Below are positions 43,487-50,165 of a stretch of 50,165 bases of DNA, piece after piece. Within the stretch, counting starts at the first letter, position 1. Every line of letters starts with the position of its first letter. The stretch is taken from the NCBI GenBank assembly GCA_965372015.1, contig CBDVAP010000006.1, forward strand, positions 1 through 50,165, written 5' to 3'. This DNA comes from JACZSB01 sp965372015. GTDB lineage: Bacteria > Fidelibacterota > Marinisomatia > SCGC-AAA003-L08 > TS1B11. The notes below the pieces were generated by a model. That model was not told where the DNA came from. It saw only the letters and a program-made list of their open reading frames with translations, and did not search any database. The translations under genes and the position numbers were made by a program.

Positions 43487-44364
43487 GTCGGCTCCGGCGC
43501 TACAGGATGCTGTCGCCCGCTGCCACCAGTTGTACAAAATATTCTTATTTGCTGGCGCTCATGGCCGCGGTTCTTTTCAGCGTTATACGGGCACAAGACC
43601 CCCTAACTCTTTTCACACCTGAAAAGATCAGACTGTTTGCTGATCATCTCTATTCTTCGCGGGATTACCTGCGGGCCGCCATGGAATATGAGCGCTATCT
43701 GTTCCTTGCGGGGGGTGAGGATGATTCGGTGCAGTTCAGGATCGGGCTCTGCCACCAGTTCCGGGGGCGACATGATCTGGCCGCTCAGGTTTTCGGCGGC
43801 CTGGTAGAGCCGAACACCTCCCGGCTGGCCTCCGCTGCCCGACTCGCACACTTACATAACCTGAAGGAAACTGTCAATTGGAGCTCCATCCTGCGCACGG
43901 ACTATCCGGGAGAAGACCCATTCTACTACTACTACATGGCCCGGGTTTCGGAAGATCCCCGCCCGGTGGAGGAGGGCTATTTTGACCAGGTGGAATCGGA
44001 TACACTGCGTGCGCGGTACCTGGAGTTGGAACAGGAGCGCCTGCAGCTACGACCCAAACGTCCCCTCACCGCTGCCGCGCTGTCCGCCTTGGTGCCCGGG
44101 TTGGGGAAGTTCTATCTACACCGACCCGGGGATGGACTCTACGCCCTGGGCATGTCGCTGCTGATGGGCTACACGGCTTATAACGCCTTTGAACACGATA
44201 GGGCCATAGCCGGACTTTTCACAACCGGTTTGGGAATCCTATTCTACAGCGGGACAGTGTACGGAAGCCACGTCGGGGCAGACATCTACAACGCTGAACG
44301 CTGGGAGCACTGGAAAGATCATTTGAGGTCCCTGGATCCAGTGCGGAAGCGCCCCTACTGGTAG
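43483..44364 (+). CDS. TPR-like exported protein with C-terminal membrane segment ('VPGLG' type)
   Basis: The 293-aa protein starts with GTG overlapping the previous stop (GTGA). A signal/anchor lies near residues 22-37. The middle (about 45-190) is TPR-like ('SRDYLRAAMEYERYLFLAGG', 'RFRGRHDLAAQVFGGLV'-type helices). The C-terminal domain has 'SALVPGLGKFYLHRPGDGLYALG', then hydrophobic helices ('LLMGYTAYNAF', 'GLFTTGLGILFYSGTVYGS'). The next gene has the same plan. Family resembles DUF5683-like proteins; function unknown. Confidence 0.8.
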   Translation: MSRLRRYRMLSPAATSCTKYSYLLALMAAVLFSVIRAQDPLTLFTPEKIRLFADHLYSSRDYLRAAMEYERYLFLAGGEDDSVQFRIGLCHQFRGRHDLAAQVFGGLVEPNTSRLASAARLAHLHNLKETVNWSSILRTDYPGEDPFYYYYMARVSEDPRPVEEGYFDQVESDTLRARYLELEQERLQLRPKRPLTAAALSALVPGLGKFYLHRPGDGLYALGMSLLMGYTAYNAFEHDRAIAGLFTTGLGILFYSGTVYGSHVGADIYNAERWEHWKDHLRSLDPVRKRPYW

Positions 44365-44366
44365 GC

Positions 44367-45221
44367 ATGGTCCGACTAGTTATCGGCCTGGTATGGTTGT
44401 TTCCCGGTTTTTTGCCGGGGCAATCCCTGGCGGAGCATTTCTACGGGCGACAGGCCTATTTTGAGGCTGTCACCGAGTACCAGCGGCTCCTTTTCTTCAA
44501 CCCGGATGGCCGGGAGGATGAAGTGCTACTGCAGATGGCTGTGGCCTATGGCGTCGGGGGAAAACCCTTTTCGGCGGAAAAGGTCTTGATCCGTGCAATT
44601 TCGAACGAGGAAGCCTCCGACTATGATATTGACAGTCATATCCTGCTGGCGGAATTGTATTGGGATGATTATCGATACGAGTGGATGCGCAACGTACTGG
44701 ACAGTCTGCGTTCCCTGGTCTCCGAAGAGGACCAAGACCGATTGGCCTATGTGAAAGCCTGGACCTTCATTTACCAGGGGAAATGGTCGGAAGGCATTGA
44801 ACTGCTGTCGTCCTGTATGACAGTGCCGGGCTGCGATCAATTGATCGCCGACCTTCGAGCCATCGTAAATGTGCCGCAGAAATCGCCCGTATTTGCACTG
44901 GTTTCCTCTAGATTGGTCCCCGGCTTGGGGCAGCTATATGCCGGCGATGGAGCGAATGCCTTAAATGCCTTCGTACTGGTGAACACCATCCGCGTTTCCA
45001 TGGTCTGGGATATGGTCAGTGGGGCGTATTTTCTGGCCGGTATGAAATACTTCTTTATCTATCTCCGGTACCAGCGCGGTAGTCTGCGCAACCTGGAAGG
45101 ATCAGTTGAAGGCGCCAACATTGATGCCCTGGGTGATTACCTGAAGGAACTCTCCAGCAAATACCCTGAGCCGATCCCCATGCTGGAGGCCATGCGATGG
45201 TTTCCCCCTCCCGCCGAGTAG
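44367..45221 (+). CDS. Paralogue of the preceding TPR/'VPGLG' protein
   Basis: The 284-aa protein begins 2 nt after the previous stop. It repeats the architecture: signal peptide (residues 3-19), TPR-like helices ('YFEAVTEYQRLLFFNPDGRED', 'WSEGIELLSSCM'), then 'SSRLVPGLGQLYAGDGANALNAFVLV' and further hydrophobic helices ('GAYFLAGMKYFFIYLRY'). Sequence identity to its neighbour is low outside the VPGLG motif, so the duplication is old. Probably acts with YidD-like and the secreted protein. Confidence 0.8.
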   Translation: MVRLVIGLVWLFPGFLPGQSLAEHFYGRQAYFEAVTEYQRLLFFNPDGREDEVLLQMAVAYGVGGKPFSAEKVLIRAISNEEASDYDIDSHILLAELYWDDYRYEWMRNVLDSLRSLVSEEDQDRLAYVKAWTFIYQGKWSEGIELLSSCMTVPGCDQLIADLRAIVNVPQKSPVFALVSSRLVPGLGQLYAGDGANALNAFVLVNTIRVSMVWDMVSGAYFLAGMKYFFIYLRYQRGSLRNLEGSVEGANIDALGDYLKELSSKYPEPIPMLEAMRWFPPPAE

Positions 45222-45223
45222 GC

Positions 45224-46219
45224 TTACTTCACCTTCTTCAGGATCTTCTGCACCGCCTGCTCTTCGATCAGCCCGCTGCCCACCAACCGGGGCAACAGGG
45301 TGCGCCAATTATCGTCCTGGGCGAAGATCTCCTTGAACAGGGGATAGGAATCCTCCTGGCGGCCCATGTTCGCCAGGGAGACGGCGGTCCAGAATTTCAT
45401 CTCCAGGTTAGCAGGAAACAGGTCCATGGCTGCGCCATACTCTTTCAAGGCCAGCTGATCGTCACCGTGCTCTACGGCCAGGTCGCCGGCGTTCATGTAC
45501 TCGTAGGCCCGGTGCACGCGGACCAGGCGGCGCAGCTCGGCCAGTGGCTGGGGGTGATCCTCCACCCGTAGCTCCATGAGTACCCCCTGCCAGGGCTGCT
45601 CCTGTTTTTCGCCCGACACGACCAGGATGGCCGCCGACTGTCGCCCGCGGATGTCACCACCGGCCGCCTGGGCGGCCTCCAGGGCGGCCAGCATCCGGTC
45701 GGCCAGATCGCCAGTAGCCTGCTCGTAGGCCTCAGCCATGCGGGGGCACACCTGCTCCGAGAGCATTAAGTTGGCCTGGACGGAGTAGTTTTCCCCCACC
45801 TGCTGTCCCGCTGCCGGAATGCACGACTCCCCGGTATGGGCAGCCACCTGCCCGCGGGCATCGATCATGGCCACCTGGCGTACGTTACGGCCCTCGTCGG
45901 CGGAAACTAACTGCTCCAGGGCCTGTGGGGCTGCCATCCCCCCGGCCATCAGTTCCAGGCCGTGGGGGCCGTAATCCACCAGCACAAAAGACTGGGTTGC
46001 TACTGCACCCACCCCGGCCTGGGCCCAGGTAACGAGGGACCCGACTGAAAACCAGTGTGACTGCACGGCTACGCCCAGTTGGCCGGTGCCCGGGTCGCGG
46101 GCCACGATGGAATAGGTGGACACCGGACGTAATGTGGATCCCGCGGTCCCACCGCTGACGATGGTACCCAGTGTCAGTAAAATGATGCTCAATTTGGCTT
46201 TTGAATAGTGATTAAGCAT
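45224..46219 (-). CDS. DUF1028 protein, secreted Ntn-hydrolase-like
   Basis: The 331-aa protein has an N-terminal signal segment (about 8-28). The DUF1028 domain follows: 'TYSIVARDPGTGQLGVAVQSHWFSVG', 'AGVGAVATQSF', 'QVAMIDARGQVAAHTG', 'YSVQANLM', and 'GGDIRGRQSAAILVV'. DUF1028 has the Ntn-hydrolase fold; activity is unproven. A C-terminal tetratricopeptide-like tail (about 230-325) is present. ATG at 46219 has GAGGGAGATT upstream and is preferred to TTG 46225. Its stop is 2 nt from the stop of the convergent 44367-45221 gene. Confidence 0.9.
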   Translation of the reverse strand: MLNHYSKAKLSIILLTLGTIVSGGTAGSTLRPVSTYSIVARDPGTGQLGVAVQSHWFSVGSLVTWAQAGVGAVATQSFVLVDYGPHGLELMAGGMAAPQALEQLVSADEGRNVRQVAMIDARGQVAAHTGESCIPAAGQQVGENYSVQANLMLSEQVCPRMAEAYEQATGDLADRMLAALEAAQAAGGDIRGRQSAAILVVSGEKQEQPWQGVLMELRVEDHPQPLAELRRLVRVHRAYEYMNAGDLAVEHGDDQLALKEYGAAMDLFPANLEMKFWTAVSLANMGRQEDSYPLFKEIFAQDDNWRTLLPRLVGSGLIEEQAVQKILKKVK

Positions 46220-46559
46220 GGACAATCTCCCTCAGAAGTTTCCTGGGTACATAGCCCAGCGTCCCATTAACGGTCGGATTGGATTTGTTCCTGTAGCTAC
46301 AGGGAAAAGCTAAGCCCTACGGTCACATATTCCTACCGGTGCGGTGGGAGGGCAGCACTTTTCCCCACCGCCGGAAGTTCTTCCTGGCCTGCCCAGGGCC
46401 GGGGATTATAGCGCTCAGCCTCTTCATGAACCGAGTAAATCATCAGCGGAATTCCCCGGCGGAACCGGCTAATCCACTGTAATGGCATTATTTATGCAGC
46501 AGATATGGCTACATCAGGCCGGCGGCGGGCCGGTCTGAAACATGAGAGGACGGAAGAGC
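46220..46559. other. Intergenic region between DUF1028 and cqsA-like genes
   Basis: This is a divergent promoter region of about 340 nt. No consensus promoter or cAMP-receptor site was convincingly seen. A short inverted repeat (TCCTGTAGCTACAGG, 46290-46304) is present. Confidence 0.45.
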
Positions 46560-47852
46560 ATGAGTTTGGCAGCTAGATTTTCATCTCCGCGCCGGGACGA
46601 TTCGTCCCCGGACCCACCATTCCTGCAGGCCAAGGTATCGACCTATTATGACCGCGTGGCCGAAAACGAGAGCCACTTGCTCCAGGGCCGGCTGCCGGAA
46701 CGGAACGCCCTTCTGCTGGTATCCAATGATTACCTGGATTTGGGCAGCCACTCTGATGTGATTGACGCGAAGGTGCGCTCTCTTCAAGAAGAGGGACACG
46801 GCCTGCTACGGTCGGATGTATTCCGGCACGGGCCCGGTCCGCTGAGAGAGTTTGAGCGGGACCTGGCTCGGCTGTTGCAGTCGGAGGATACCGTGTTGTG
46901 CCAGTCGGGGTGGGCGGCTAATGTGGGTTTGATGCAGTCCATTACCGATGCCACTACGCCGGTGTACCTGGACATGCACGCCCATACATCAATGTGGGAG
47001 GGGATCAAGTCGGCCGGCGCCGAGTGGCGGCCTTTCCGCCATAACGATCCCGAGTCACTGGAGAAAATGCACCGCCGCTACGGACCGGGCATTGTAGTGG
47101 TGGAGACCGTTTACAGCACCAGTGGGGGAGTATGCCCTTTAAGTGAAATCGTGGAAGTGGCGGAGCAGTTTGGCTCAGTGATGGTGGTGGACGAATCACA
47201 CTCACTGGGTGTATTCGGTCGCAAGGGCGAAGGGATCACTGTGGCGGAAGGATTGGCCCACCGGGTCCATTTCCGCACGGCCAGTCTTTCCAAAGCTTTT
47301 GCTGCCCGGGGCGGAATGGTAGCCGGTTCGGCCCGGAACATTGAATTCTTCCGCTACGAGTCATTCCCGGCCATATTCAGTTCCGGTGTGCTGCCCTATG
47401 AGGCCGCCGGTTTTAAGGCCACATTGAAATTGATACGGGGCGGCAGCCGGCAGAGAAAACGGCTGCAGGCCAGCGCCGACTATCTGCGGTACCATCTGAC
47501 GGCGCTGGATTACAACATCGGTGAGAGCCGGTCCCAGATCGTTTCCATTATCGCCGGCAGCGAGGCCCGCACCCTGGTATTGCGCGATGCCTTGGAGAGC
47601 CGCGGCATTTTCGGGTCGGTGTTCTGCTGGCCGGCCACGCCCAAAAACGGGGCCCTGATCCGCTTTTCGGTGAACAGCTCCTTGACGCATTCGGAATTGG
47701 AACGGCTGGTGGTGGTTTGTGAGCAGATTAGAACTGAAGTGGGGCGGGAAGAAAGGTCGGCGCTGGATCTTCCAGACCGACCGGCAGAGGGTTTACCGCC
47801 TGCTAGCTCGTGGCCAGGGCTACCTGCTCTAGTCGGTTTAGTTCGCCGATAA
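46560..47852 (+). CDS. cqsA: CqsA-like alpha-hydroxyketone autoinducer synthase
   Basis: The 430-aa PLP enzyme belongs to the alpha-oxoamine synthases and matches Vibrio CqsA much more closely than ALA synthase or AONS: 'QSGWAANVGLMQSI', 'HAHTSMWEGIKSA', 'RYGPGIVVVETVYST', 'VVDESHSLGVFG', 'FPAIFSSGVLPYEAAG' and 'GIFGSVFCWPATPKN' all have direct counterparts. The PLP lysine is K245 in 'TASLSKAFAARGG', with Asp and His in DESH at 211-214. CqsA joins an acyl-CoA with an amino-acid-derived unit (SAM or aminobutyrate) to give amino-ketone precursors of CAI-1. ATG 46560 has GGAAGAG upstream; ATG 46542 is an alternative. It is convergent with, and overlaps by 50 nt, a CqsS-like cyclase. Confidence 0.9.
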   Translation: MSLAARFSSPRRDDSSPDPPFLQAKVSTYYDRVAENESHLLQGRLPERNALLLVSNDYLDLGSHSDVIDAKVRSLQEEGHGLLRSDVFRHGPGPLREFERDLARLLQSEDTVLCQSGWAANVGLMQSITDATTPVYLDMHAHTSMWEGIKSAGAEWRPFRHNDPESLEKMHRRYGPGIVVVETVYSTSGGVCPLSEIVEVAEQFGSVMVVDESHSLGVFGRKGEGITVAEGLAHRVHFRTASLSKAFAARGGMVAGSARNIEFFRYESFPAIFSSGVLPYEAAGFKATLKLIRGGSRQRKRLQASADYLRYHLTALDYNIGESRSQIVSIIAGSEARTLVLRDALESRGIFGSVFCWPATPKNGALIRFSVNSSLTHSELERLVVVCEQIRTEVGREERSALDLPDRPAEGLPPASSWPGLPALVGLVRR

Positions 47853-49515
47853 TTTTCACGATGAAGGACTCTACATCATCCTCGTCATATTCGCCGGGGT
47901 GGTTAGCGGTGTTCAGGATGATCCACTGGCCGTCCGCCCGGTTCAACTGGTAGTTCAGGTCCTGTAACATTTCGATGGCATATCTGTTGATGGTCCGGGC
48001 CGGGAAGGCTGCGGCATCAATTATGATGGTCCAGCTGGTATTGCGGCCGAATCCCTGCATGTCATAATAGTAGGAGACACCGTTGTATGAGTTGGCTTCC
48101 ATGCGGCCGAGGGCGCTGGGCTGCAGGTTGCGTTGGGTCTCGATCAACGCCCTGGTTTTTTCGGCATACCTGCCGGCCACCTCCCGAGGTAGGGCATATA
48201 CCCGCTGAATATCATCGAAGTCGCGCACTTGTGCCTGGAGCTGGGCCAGATCAAGCGTTATCAGCTCGGCCGGGTCAAGGAACCCGCTCCCGTATTCGAC
48301 GATTTCTTCCGACAAGATGATGGCGTTGATACCCACAATTTCCCGGATGTTGGGAATTTTGGTGAGCTCTTCCATCCGGGCCGTCTTGTTTACGTTGAGT
48401 CCGATGATGGTGGGATCGATAAGCGTGTTACTGGCCAAATTACCGTAAATGGCGTTACCAGCATGTACGGCGATACCGAAGTTGAGTGGTTCGTTCCCTT
48501 GAGATACCAGCTGCTTATTGATTTCTTCAACCGAATTGACGAAGAAAATAGCCAACGAAAGAATGTTTACCACGGCATTATCACGACCGGTCTCATCGTC
48601 GCTGTACATGAAGATGGCGTCCCCCACCGGTTTGATCACCGCCAGGTCCTGTCCGATACTAGTAATATCAGTAAAGCATTGGTTTATCAGCTGGGCCACC
48701 ATCATCTCCGATTCGTGGCCGAACATCTTGGTGAAGTTGCGGATGTCGGCCTCCATAATGGCACAGAAGCGCTCCTCCTGTTTGGTGATCAGCTTGATGG
48801 CGGTGTCCAAGTCGAACTTGCGTTGGAACCGGCGCAACTTAGCTACGATGGTATTGCTTAAAAAGTGACTAAGCAGCAGGTTTTGCTCCTGCATCATCCG
48901 GGAGTTCTCAGCGGTGATTTTTCGCAGCCGCTTTTCAAAGCTGGTCTGTATTTTCCGATAGCGTTGCAGCTGGTGGTTGAAAATACTCCCGAATACCAGC
49001 GGAAAGAGAAATATCACCAGGTACTGCAGGAAGTCAGCATGATTGAAGCTGCTGGGCGACAAGCTGAAACCGAACCAGAACAACCCTCCAGCGGCGAAAA
49101 ACACGAGTGTTGTGCGCCAGTCCACCAGGAGTGTCAAGAGGAAAGCGGCGCCAAGGGTGGAGAAGAGCCAAACCTGGGAAAAATCATTTCTGATTAAAAA
49201 ATAGGTGAAGAAGAAAGGAATGTTATAAGCCACCGTAATATGGAATCCCAGTGGCAGATAGCGGGCCAGGCGCCGGGGCCAATAATGGTGGAATACAAAG
49301 GGCAGACACAGCAGGCTACCTATTATCCGTAGCAGGAGGTTTTCATATGGTTGTGGGAACAGGTACCGCCAGATGAGATAGAAAAGGGGGTGCCCGAACA
49401 GGCCCAGCCAGGCGGCGCTGACCATAAAAGGGCTGGCATTTTCCACGCCCCGGATTAAGGCGCGGTCCAGCCATTTGCGCCACCGGCCGCCGGCATTGGC
49501 ATTGCCGGCTGTCAT
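47803..49515 (-). CDS. CqsS-like six-TM sensor fused to class III adenylate cyclase
   Basis: The 570-aa protein has three parts. (1) Residues 28-182 form a six-TM domain with the CqsS receptor pattern: 'WLGLFGHPLFYLIWRYLFPQ' then 'YENLLLR', 'RRLARYLP', 'IPFFFTYFLIRNDFSQVW', 'YLVIFLFPLVFG'; the Vibrio receptor has equivalents in the same order. (2) A coiled-coil linker (183-250). (3) A class III cyclase domain (about 250-405) with metal Asp 257 ('EADIRNFT') and 299 ('KPVGDA'), adenine-selecting Lys295 and Asp368 ('DPTIIG'), and transition-state Asn376/Arg380 ('NVNKTAR'). All are consistent with making cAMP. A further about 130-residue domain of unknown type follows. There is no histidine kinase or receiver domain. 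GAGG precedes ATG 49515. Confidence 0.9.
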   Translation of the reverse strand: MTAGNANAGGRWRKWLDRALIRGVENASPFMVSAAWLGLFGHPLFYLIWRYLFPQPYENLLLRIIGSLLCLPFVFHHYWPRRLARYLPLGFHITVAYNIPFFFTYFLIRNDFSQVWLFSTLGAAFLLTLLVDWRTTLVFFAAGGLFWFGFSLSPSSFNHADFLQYLVIFLFPLVFGSIFNHQLQRYRKIQTSFEKRLRKITAENSRMMQEQNLLLSHFLSNTIVAKLRRFQRKFDLDTAIKLITKQEERFCAIMEADIRNFTKMFGHESEMMVAQLINQCFTDITSIGQDLAVIKPVGDAIFMYSDDETGRDNAVVNILSLAIFFVNSVEEINKQLVSQGNEPLNFGIAVHAGNAIYGNLASNTLIDPTIIGLNVNKTARMEELTKIPNIREIVGINAIILSEEIVEYGSGFLDPAELITLDLAQLQAQVRDFDDIQRVYALPREVAGRYAEKTRALIETQRNLQPSALGRMEANSYNGVSYYYDMQGFGRNTSWTIIIDAAAFPARTINRYAIEMLQDLNYQLNRADGQWIILNTANHPGEYDEDDVESFIVKIIGELNRLEQVALATS

Positions 49516-49778
49516 GGCCTCGGCGACCTAGTAGTTGCCCGGGCAGTCCGGCCGGTAGCCAGGGGGACATCTGAGGAGCCGGGCATCTGTTTCATTGGTT
49601 AATACGAACCGGGGTACGTCGGGCTGAATTTAGAGCAATTTAAGCCTCTAAAATAGCCCAAAGCGTGTGATGGTCTGTTACTTGGGATACATCCGGTTTG
49701 GATAGCAAGGCCGGATTATTTGAATTCCCCCTCTTGCGTGGCACTGGCGCCAACATACTTACCCGGCCCCGAAGTAGA
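49516..49778. other. Intergenic region
   Basis: This region separates the cyclase (minus) from the small membrane protein (plus). It must hold the cyclase promoter; no clear consensus was found. Confidence 0.4.
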
Positions 49779-49892
49779 ATGAGCGATAATCCAACAGCCA
49801 TTAAGATCGCAAAATTGTTGGCGGCCTGCGCAATCTGCATCGGGGCGGTTTATCTGGCTGTTATTTTCATCCAGTGGATTATGGCGGGCTGA
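49779..49892 (+). CDS. Tiny single-TM protein, 37 aa
   Basis: The 37-residue peptide 'MSDNPTAIKIAKLL...' has one hydrophobic helix ('AACAICIGAVYLAVIFIQW'). It lies 37 nt before the DUF2892 gene on the same strand. The function is unknown, and existence as a gene is likely but not certain; a longer frame starts at 49698. Confidence 0.55.
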   Translation: MSDNPTAIKIAKLLAACAICIGAVYLAVIFIQWIMAG

Positions 49893-49929
49893 TTGACCAC
49901 GCCAACAACAAATAAAAGGAGACGGACCT

Positions 49930-50154
49930 ATGGCCAAGAATATGAATACCATTGATCGCGCCCTGAGGATTGTCCTGGCAGTCATCTTGGGTTATCTGAT
50001 CTTCAACGGCACCTTGATTGGAGTCTGGGCCTGGGTGCTCGGTATCCTGGCCGTCATTTTCCTGCTGACCAGCCTGCTGGGTTTCTGCCCATCGTATACG
50101 GTGATCGGCGTTTCCACCCTGGAGGAGGAAACCGCCGCGCCACCGGAATCCTGA
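49930..50154 (+). CDS. DUF2892 (YgaP-type) membrane protein
   Basis: The 74-aa protein has the family pattern: 'KNMNTIDRALRIVLAVILG', two TM helices, and the C-terminal 'LLGFCPSYTVIGVST'. DUF2892 also forms the membrane part of rhodanese YgaP. AAAAGGAG precedes ATG 49930. Confidence 0.92.
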   Translation: MAKNMNTIDRALRIVLAVILGYLIFNGTLIGVWAWVLGILAVIFLLTSLLGFCPSYTVIGVSTLEEETAAPPES

Positions 50155-50165
50155 TCGCCTGCGGC

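Noticed and set aside
46560..47852. 5-aminolevulinate synthase or biotin-pathway KAPA synthase
   Set aside because: Same superfamily, but motifs such as QSGW-x-ANVGL, HAHTSMWEG and GSVFCWPAT follow CqsA and no heme or biotin genes are nearby.

Overview
The window is bacterial, GC-rich chromosomal DNA, densely packed with housekeeping genes and interrupted by toxin-antitoxin (TA) type cassettes, repeats and gene fragments. Several traits point away from the best-studied phyla and loosely toward the FCB/Marinimicrobia-like part of the tree: a topoisomerase I ending in G-[RK]-x-G-x-Y repeats instead of zinc fingers, a secreted YidD-like protein in an operon with TPR/membrane proteins, an alpha2-type GlyRS and a short ProRS. 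This placement is a low-confidence inference. No rRNA, tRNA or CRISPR array was seen, and the lineage cannot be fixed from this window.

Layout. 1-503: edge of a probable phage gene. 847-3858: Fic-family gene between intact glyS and a decayed glyS 3' fragment. 3865-8800: minus-strand block proS, secreted M14-like protein, topA, glyS. 8801-10717: gene-free region of dispersed repeats, then a roughly 1 kb AT-rich stretch. 10718-14502: secreted nuclease with a small membrane protein, then a GH13 protein that has lost its catalytic residues. 14668-20241: tight minus-strand operon rlmN, pnp, alkD-like, tag, M20 amidohydrolase, CDF transporter. 20408-20956: outer-membrane-type protein. 21256-27686: plus-strand run moxR, DUF58, SDR, HAD, membrane protein, dapF, 2-hydroxyacid dehydrogenase, esterase lipoprotein. 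27808-32449: exonuclease, XRE regulator, metH. 32678-33928: two TA-type pairs. 34237-35884: GYD protein, fabA, two small proteins. 36207-42406: uvrA, with a DUF4258/DUF2283 pair inserted at its 5' end, then a transketolase-like enzyme. 42459-45221: operon with a promoter, a secreted protein, YidD-like and two TPR/'VPGLG' membrane proteins. 45224-46219: DUF1028 protein. 46560-49515: a CqsA-like autoinducer synthase convergent with a CqsS-like sensor fused to an adenylate cyclase. 49779-50154: two tiny membrane proteins.

Two observations stand out. First, 46560-49515 looks like a complete two-gene quorum-sensing circuit. A CqsA homologue would make an alpha-hydroxyketone (CAI-1-like) signal. 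The partner has the six-TM CqsS-type receptor domain but, instead of histidine kinase/receiver domains, carries a class III nucleotide cyclase with all diagnostic residues for making cAMP. That would be quorum sensing wired directly to a second messenger.

Second, three separate TA-type cassettes (fic, a RelE-like pair, a DUF4258/DUF2283 pair) each lie between an intact essential or core gene (glyS, metH, uvrA) and an orphan copy of that gene's end. The uvrA copy is a perfect 158-bp direct repeat, so it is recent; the other two have diverged. This suggests a repeated mode of insertion at gene ends that leaves the target gene functional.
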